Shown piece after piece: positions 59,135 through 64,000 of a DNA stretch of 64,000 nucleotides. The translations under genes were made by a program, and so were the position numbers. The notes below the pieces were generated by a model. It did no database searches. It was not told the DNA's origin and saw only the letters and a list, made by a program, of their open reading frames with translations. The stretch lies in contig OX485808.1 of the NCBI GenBank assembly GCA_950295325.1, positions 7,876,501-7,940,500 of the forward strand. Reading direction: 5' to 3'. Origin of the DNA: Polytrichum commune (Eukaryota > Streptophyta > Polytrichopsida > Polytrichales > Polytrichaceae). Positions within the stretch are counted from its first letter, which is position 1. Every line of letters begins with the position of its first letter.

Positions 59135-62100
59135 ATGGTGCTACGGACACGGGTCCTTGCAGTTGAAGAGGATGGCTCGACACCCCAGGAAGTTGGGAAG
59201 ATTGATCTAGTAGAGGGAGAAACCTATGCTGGGCTTCGTGTAAGACTTGAAGAAAATGAGGTAGTAGAATGGCCTTTTCAATACTGGGATGTTGAGGACA
59301 GTTGCAAGATCAAGGTTAAGTTGGAGCGATTAAACAAGATACCTCCCATTGTTTATGTTATACCAACACATGGCCCTGATGAACAACTTCTCAAACGCCG
59401 GAGAGTTGGAGATGGATCCTTTGTGGAAGGTTTTGTGGCTACTGTCTCCATGGAAGATGAGCGGGTGGAGTTTCTAGAGGGAGATGAGGGTATTGTACAA
59501 GAGCACCCGAAAGAACCAGCATCGAATTCTAGAGTCAGAGTCAACAAAGAGGGAGGAATCGATTCAGCATCTACAAATCTGCTCCAATCGACACTCATTT
59601 CGAATGAGGCGATGACGATGTACCATAGAGCAGAACATAAGTTGCGAAAGGATCTTAAAGACCAAGCCCTCTAGGATCATCTGTGGTCTTTGAAGTCCTG
59701 GGATCACAATGGAATAGCTATGGTGAAGTTATACTGTGACGAATGTGATGTTCATTTTGGAGGCAACACGGGTGAACATAACAAAAATTTAGTTACCAAT
59801 TTATTTTCTAATTTCAAGCGCAGTCACATAGGTAGTATTGCACACATTAGAGCTTGGTGTAGAAGGAATGGTGTGCCTTGGGAGAATCATCCACAGTCAG
59901 CAGCAAAACCGAGGCAAACCATAATCCTCACAGTCGAGGATCACCGAACACTAGTTCGAGAGGGGATAGATATTGTAGATGCCATAAACGACAGTGTGGA
60001 CTCGGACAAGAAGCCGTTCAAGTGGGTTGGTGGTGATGTTGAGTCACCACATGTTTGGTCATTGTGGTACAGGGTGCAATGTGGTTTCTGCAATGAGTTC
60101 TTCCAGTTGTGTCCTCCAAAGAAAAACCTCGAAGCAAACCTCCTCGGTCACCTGCACGGAACGAAGCATGCTGAACAAGTTGAAAAGGCTAAACTAAATG
60201 TTGGGAAAGGCACACCAGTCTTGCAGGGGAAGAGAGGAAGGCCAAGCCGCTCGTCAGGGACAAGCTCAACTTCAAACCAAACACACCTCCACTCTTTTTT
60301 CAAACATGGAGGTGACGGTAATGAGGAAGGTGAATTCTTAACAAGGGATAGGTCTAATTTGTTTCAGTACATGTGTTGGGGGTTTAGGGGGCCATTTTGT
60401 TCGTATGCAGGAAAGAAGTACGAGGTCAAGGGGTTGTTACATGATTCAATTCCTGGTGTTAAATGGTTTCCAGAGCCCTACATTAAGGGGAAAATCTTGA
60501 TGAATGGAGATTTAGTTTATGTTGAAGGTTGTTTTAGACATACGGAATGTTTACGTTTTGCAGCTGTAGAGCCTTGGATTGGTTTGACTTGTCCTAAGTG
60601 TGCTAGGATACCTCAAGAGAATGATTTTAATCTTAGAGTTAGGCGTGAGGACCGAAGTATTGACAAGAGAGGGTCTCGGTCTTGTGAACGAGGTAGGCGT
60701 CTAGATTACTTATTGATTGCAGAGTTGGGACATCACGGTAGAGAGCTGGCAAAAAAATTTAAACTAGAAAAGATGTACCACTGGGTAGCAAAGGTGAGGA
60801 TTGTGCAACTCAAGGCCAAAAGACCCACATTGCGTGAGGCTGCACGGGAATCCTCTGCATCTGGAAATGTGCTAAAGTTTTGCAATGATATCCTTGCTGC
60901 CCATAGAACTGGAGCCTTTGGAGGTAAACCAACTCTATGGGACTTCATGAGAGAGGTTGCTGCGAATCTAAACCGCACCGGTCGAGGACACAGATTTGGA
61001 GAAAATACGAAATGTTATGTAGAAACTATGAGGATGTTTGGTGGAAAACGAATGTGTGATTTATTTGCACTTAACTATGATGGTCCTAGTTTTGATACTG
61101 TCAAGCGTGATACTAGAAAGGGAGTGCATTTCGTTTCTGGTGAGCATGCTCAAATTTTCTCTAATGTTGCGGATATCTATAGAAAAGCTAAAGAGGCCCA
61201 CGGAATTGTAGGGCCAGTGCCAGTCATACTGGCCGAAGATGAAACTAAGGTAAAAGGAAGAATTTCATGGGAGAGGAAGAGTGATGCGTTGGTGGGGTTC
61301 TGCGGTTCAAAAGAGAACCATGTATGCAAGTCTGGATACAAACTTGTTGTAGGATCCGGAGAAGCATGGTATAGTAGAATTGTAGAATCTTTTCGAACTA
61401 ACAAAGTGGGTGGATTTGCTAGGGTTATAATGGTTAACCCCCTTCACAACAAATTACCACGGCTTGTTTTGGTGGTATGCTGTACGTATGGGTGTTTTAA
61501 CTCCAATTGGGTGAGGAATCAATGGACCGTAATTGACGAGTTGTGGACCACGGAGTGCAAAGAAGCTGTGGGGCCCATTGTTGGACACGCAAGCGATGGT
61601 GACTTTAGAAGGAGGCAATTGATGTTGGAAGACTACAGGAAGCAAGAAGGCGTGAGACTGAATGTGAATTGGGAGGGGTGGTTGTTATCTGCTGGGATTG
61701 ATTCAGATGGTGACGCATACGGGTTGCATGACCAAGATTATATCCACAATGGCAAAAAACTTATCAATCCTCTAGATTCAAGGGTGCGGGATCTCATTCT
61801 TGGAGGGGACGTTGCTCTTCATGAACACATTGGGATGGTGTACAACCGATTTTCATATGATCATCATGGCCTCAAGCAAGAGGACGTGAAGCGCAGTGAC
61901 CGCCAGAATTGGGGTTCTGCCCAAAGGTTGTGCCAAGAGAAGGTTCGAACTTGTCTACAAGAGATGCGGTCAGAGGGAAGTGTGCACCGGGAAAGAACCC
62001 TTGGAACAGAGAAGTATTTGGAAGCGTGTGCAAATTACGTATCCATTTTTTGTTCCCCACGCCTAGACCTTAGGTCAAGGTTAGTTTTGGCTTCTAAGGT

Positions 62101-63669
62101 TTCTTTTTTTTTTAGGCTTTGGAAGTTGTGGTTTAGTCATGGAGACCACGGAGTTATGGGGAATTCGAGGTCGTTGTCTGCCAAAGATAATTTTGTGAGC
62201 CAACAATGTTTTGTAGACATCCAAATGAGTTGTCACTTTGTTGTCTTACTGGTGTGCCATTTTAGAGATCGATATCCTCATTTGCCTGTACCACTACACC
62301 TCACTGGATTAGATTCTTGTGAAATTTTTTTTTCACGAGTTGGAGGTATGCAAGGTATGGAACGTGCTTACGATTTTCACGAACTCCTCAGTACAGCTAA
62401 CACTGTTAACCGCTTGTCTGCTATCGAATATGGCAGTAGTGGTATGAAATTCAAGAAGGTCCATAATAAAATGGAAAATGTGTGGGGTAAATTACACCCA
62501 CTAAGTGAAGGGGAGGTTGGTTGCAACCTTGGAGATTACAGTTTGATCGAATCTGATGAACATGTTGTAGCAGCCTTAAAGGAGGGTTTGAAGGAGGCAC
62601 AAACAATGATTCGAGTGTTGAACATGGCTCCTTCAAGTCAATGTACTGCAAAGAAGAAGACATGGTTCTACACTCCATGGTTGTTAGAAAAATCCGACCC
62701 TAAGCACATGGCCTTCATACCAGGAGAGAAACCAATACAAGGAGAAGATGGGGATGCTGAAGTGCTGAGGAGTGAATTGGAATGTAACAGATTGGAGGAG
62801 TTACTAGAAGAAGGCTTGACACCCACCACTGAAAATGCAGAGGGCATTGGCGAATTTGACGGTGAAATTCTGCAGCAACTTGAAGATGACATGGGTCAAG
62901 TGGTCAATGACATGCTGAATTCCCAGGAAGTGTATGCATCAGACCCCAGTGGAACTCCACAAGTAGTACCCTTCGTTCAATTTTCAGGTCATACGATCTA
63001 CAAGTCAACTCTTGTGTCCCAATTGAATGGGAACCCTTTTTGTCGAAAGATAGGTTGACTAGGGTGAAGAATTCCATATATTTCAACAATAGTGACGACT
63101 ATGTGACAGCAGCATCGTCGTCAACATCGATGCTCCTTGGCCTTGGATCGGATTGTGGTGTCTACTTTGTGCATCGAAGTACCACTAGATTGTCCTCTAC
63201 AATAAAGAGTGCTATAAGGAGAAAAAGGGGGAGACCATGGAAAGAGGCACCCAAACGAGGGAGACCACAAAAGGATGCATCTCCAACAAACATCCTAGAG
63301 GGTGTGGATGAGGGCAGGTGGTGGATAGGGCGTGTGCAAAAAATACGACGGAAGGTAGGCAATAGCTGGATGAAACTAACTCAGCCTATTGACCTCCAGA
63401 ATCGACATGAGGTTTCGCGTAAGAGAGGAAACGACTACGGGACCATTGAGATAATGTTGACATGGTTTTCTAAACACCATGGTCATTTAAAATTTAAATA
63501 TGACCATAGTGATTTCACTTATGTTGACATAGATTCTATTATCTCCACTGTTACCATGTCCTTCGAACAAAGAAGTAGTGTTTATTTGTTAGATCCTACT
63601 GATGCAACTTCACTTGACGAATTTGTCTCAAATAAAAAAAAACCTGAAAATCTAGTGTTTATTTGTTAG
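59135..63669 (+). pseudogene. DDE-transposase-like protein with zinc fingers and AT-hooks (one TAG, one frameshift)
   Basis: ATG 59135 follows acceptor TTTGCAG. The frame meets TAG at 59672-59674 and continues in the same frame to 63058, then shifts by one near a T5 run (about 63035) into 63040-63669. In order: a small N-terminal domain; two BED/U1-like fingers (CDECDVHFGG, CGFCNEFFQL with H...H); AT-hook GKRGRPSR; a CPKCARIP finger; a catalytic-looking core with Asp in LAEDETKVKGRISW, Asp in GHASDGDFRRR and Glu in TGLDSCEIFFSR (D-D-E candidates); an acidic tail; two AT-hooks (RKRGRPWK, KRGRPQK); and a terminal domain (WWIGRVQKI, FTYVDIDSII). The pattern recalls P/Kolobok-like RNase-H transposases; family not assigned. 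Confidence 0.7.
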
Positions 63670-63672
63670 ATC

Positions 63673-64000
63673 CTAGATAATGAATGAATTTATAGTCATC
63701 AGGGTTTAAGAAATTTTTGTTATGTTCATTACATCCGATGTTGGTTTGGAAATGATAGATGTTGGGTTGGAATCCAAGTTATGTTGCTATCCAATGTGTT
63801 CCTAAACACAAAAATGAATTTTGTTGCTATCCAATGTGTTCTAAAACACAAGAGTTGAGAATCGAATTGAGCTTAGATGTTCATATTTTTTATTTTGGTG
63901 CTTCTCTCAAGTTTGCTTGCTTCAAGTTTGTTTGATTTGAACATTGTTTGATGTATGTTTTGGAACAATAGGAGGTCCTAATAATGCTTCAAGTTTTTAT
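63673..64000 (+). other. 3' flank, no gene
   Basis: AT-rich, with a 48-base direct repeat of TTGCTATCCAATGTGTTC (63783 and 63831) each followed by an ACAC-containing segment. No terminal repeat of the upstream gene's element is evident before the window ends. Confidence 0.5.

Overview
The window is repeat-rich land-plant nuclear DNA. The evidence is spliced introns, plant-type Ty3/gypsy and CACTA (En/Spm) transposons, a tRNA-Asp-type primer binding site and a short TTTAGGG stretch. The DUF7869-like transposase, which I associate mainly with non-seed lineages, weakly suggests a bryophyte, lycophyte or fern, but the species cannot be fixed. No ordinary housekeeping gene is recognisable. Almost everything is mobile DNA inserted into other mobile DNA.

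Positions 1-45088 are one Ty3/gypsy LTR retrotransposon whose left LTR is cut by the window edge. Its parts are: end of the 5' LTR (1-405), PBS (409-426), gag, pol (protease, RT, RNase H, integrase to 36535), a 3.4-kb non-coding stretch, an extra ORF (39925-42550), polypurine tract and 3' LTR (about 42563-45088). Three DNA elements sit inside it. Element A is 2913-20144 (17.2 kb, 28-bp TIRs, 4-bp AAAT duplication). Element B is 20883-32001 (11.1 kb CACTA, GTG duplication). Element C is 33300-33913 (614 bp, GTAT duplication). In each case, removing the insert and one target copy rejoins the gag or pol reading frame exactly, which fixes the boundaries. Element A itself holds a 549-bp hAT-like MITE (13043-13591).

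Element A is the most interesting object. It pairs a plus-strand DUF7869-type transposase (16.5-19.6 kb) with a divergent four-exon gene (10378-4425, minus) whose predicted 1654-residue product joins a ParB-like DGQH region, a DNA N4/N6-methyltransferase-like region, a proline-rich linker and an FCP1/SCP-like HAD phosphatase domain. The element is filled with copies of one 22-bp motif: 10-bp inverted arms around a variable 2-bp centre. Copies lie in all three introns, in frame in exon 3, in an array before the transposase and, in diverged form, near both ends.

Downstream of the retrotransposon (45.1-64 kb) lie a 32-bp minisatellite, a right-end relic of an element-A relative (46.31-47.37 kb), a TNP2 relic (49.0-50.2 kb), and a second divergent pair. 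In that pair a decayed minus-strand ParB-like/methyltransferase gene (55.7-51.3 kb) faces a plus-strand DDE-transposase-like gene with zinc fingers and AT-hooks (59.1-63.7 kb). The same layout with a different transposase family suggests a recurrent partnership between DNA-methyltransferase-like proteins and large plant transposons. Most genes carry a few in-frame stops, mainly of the kind produced by C-to-T change, as expected for old methylated copies.
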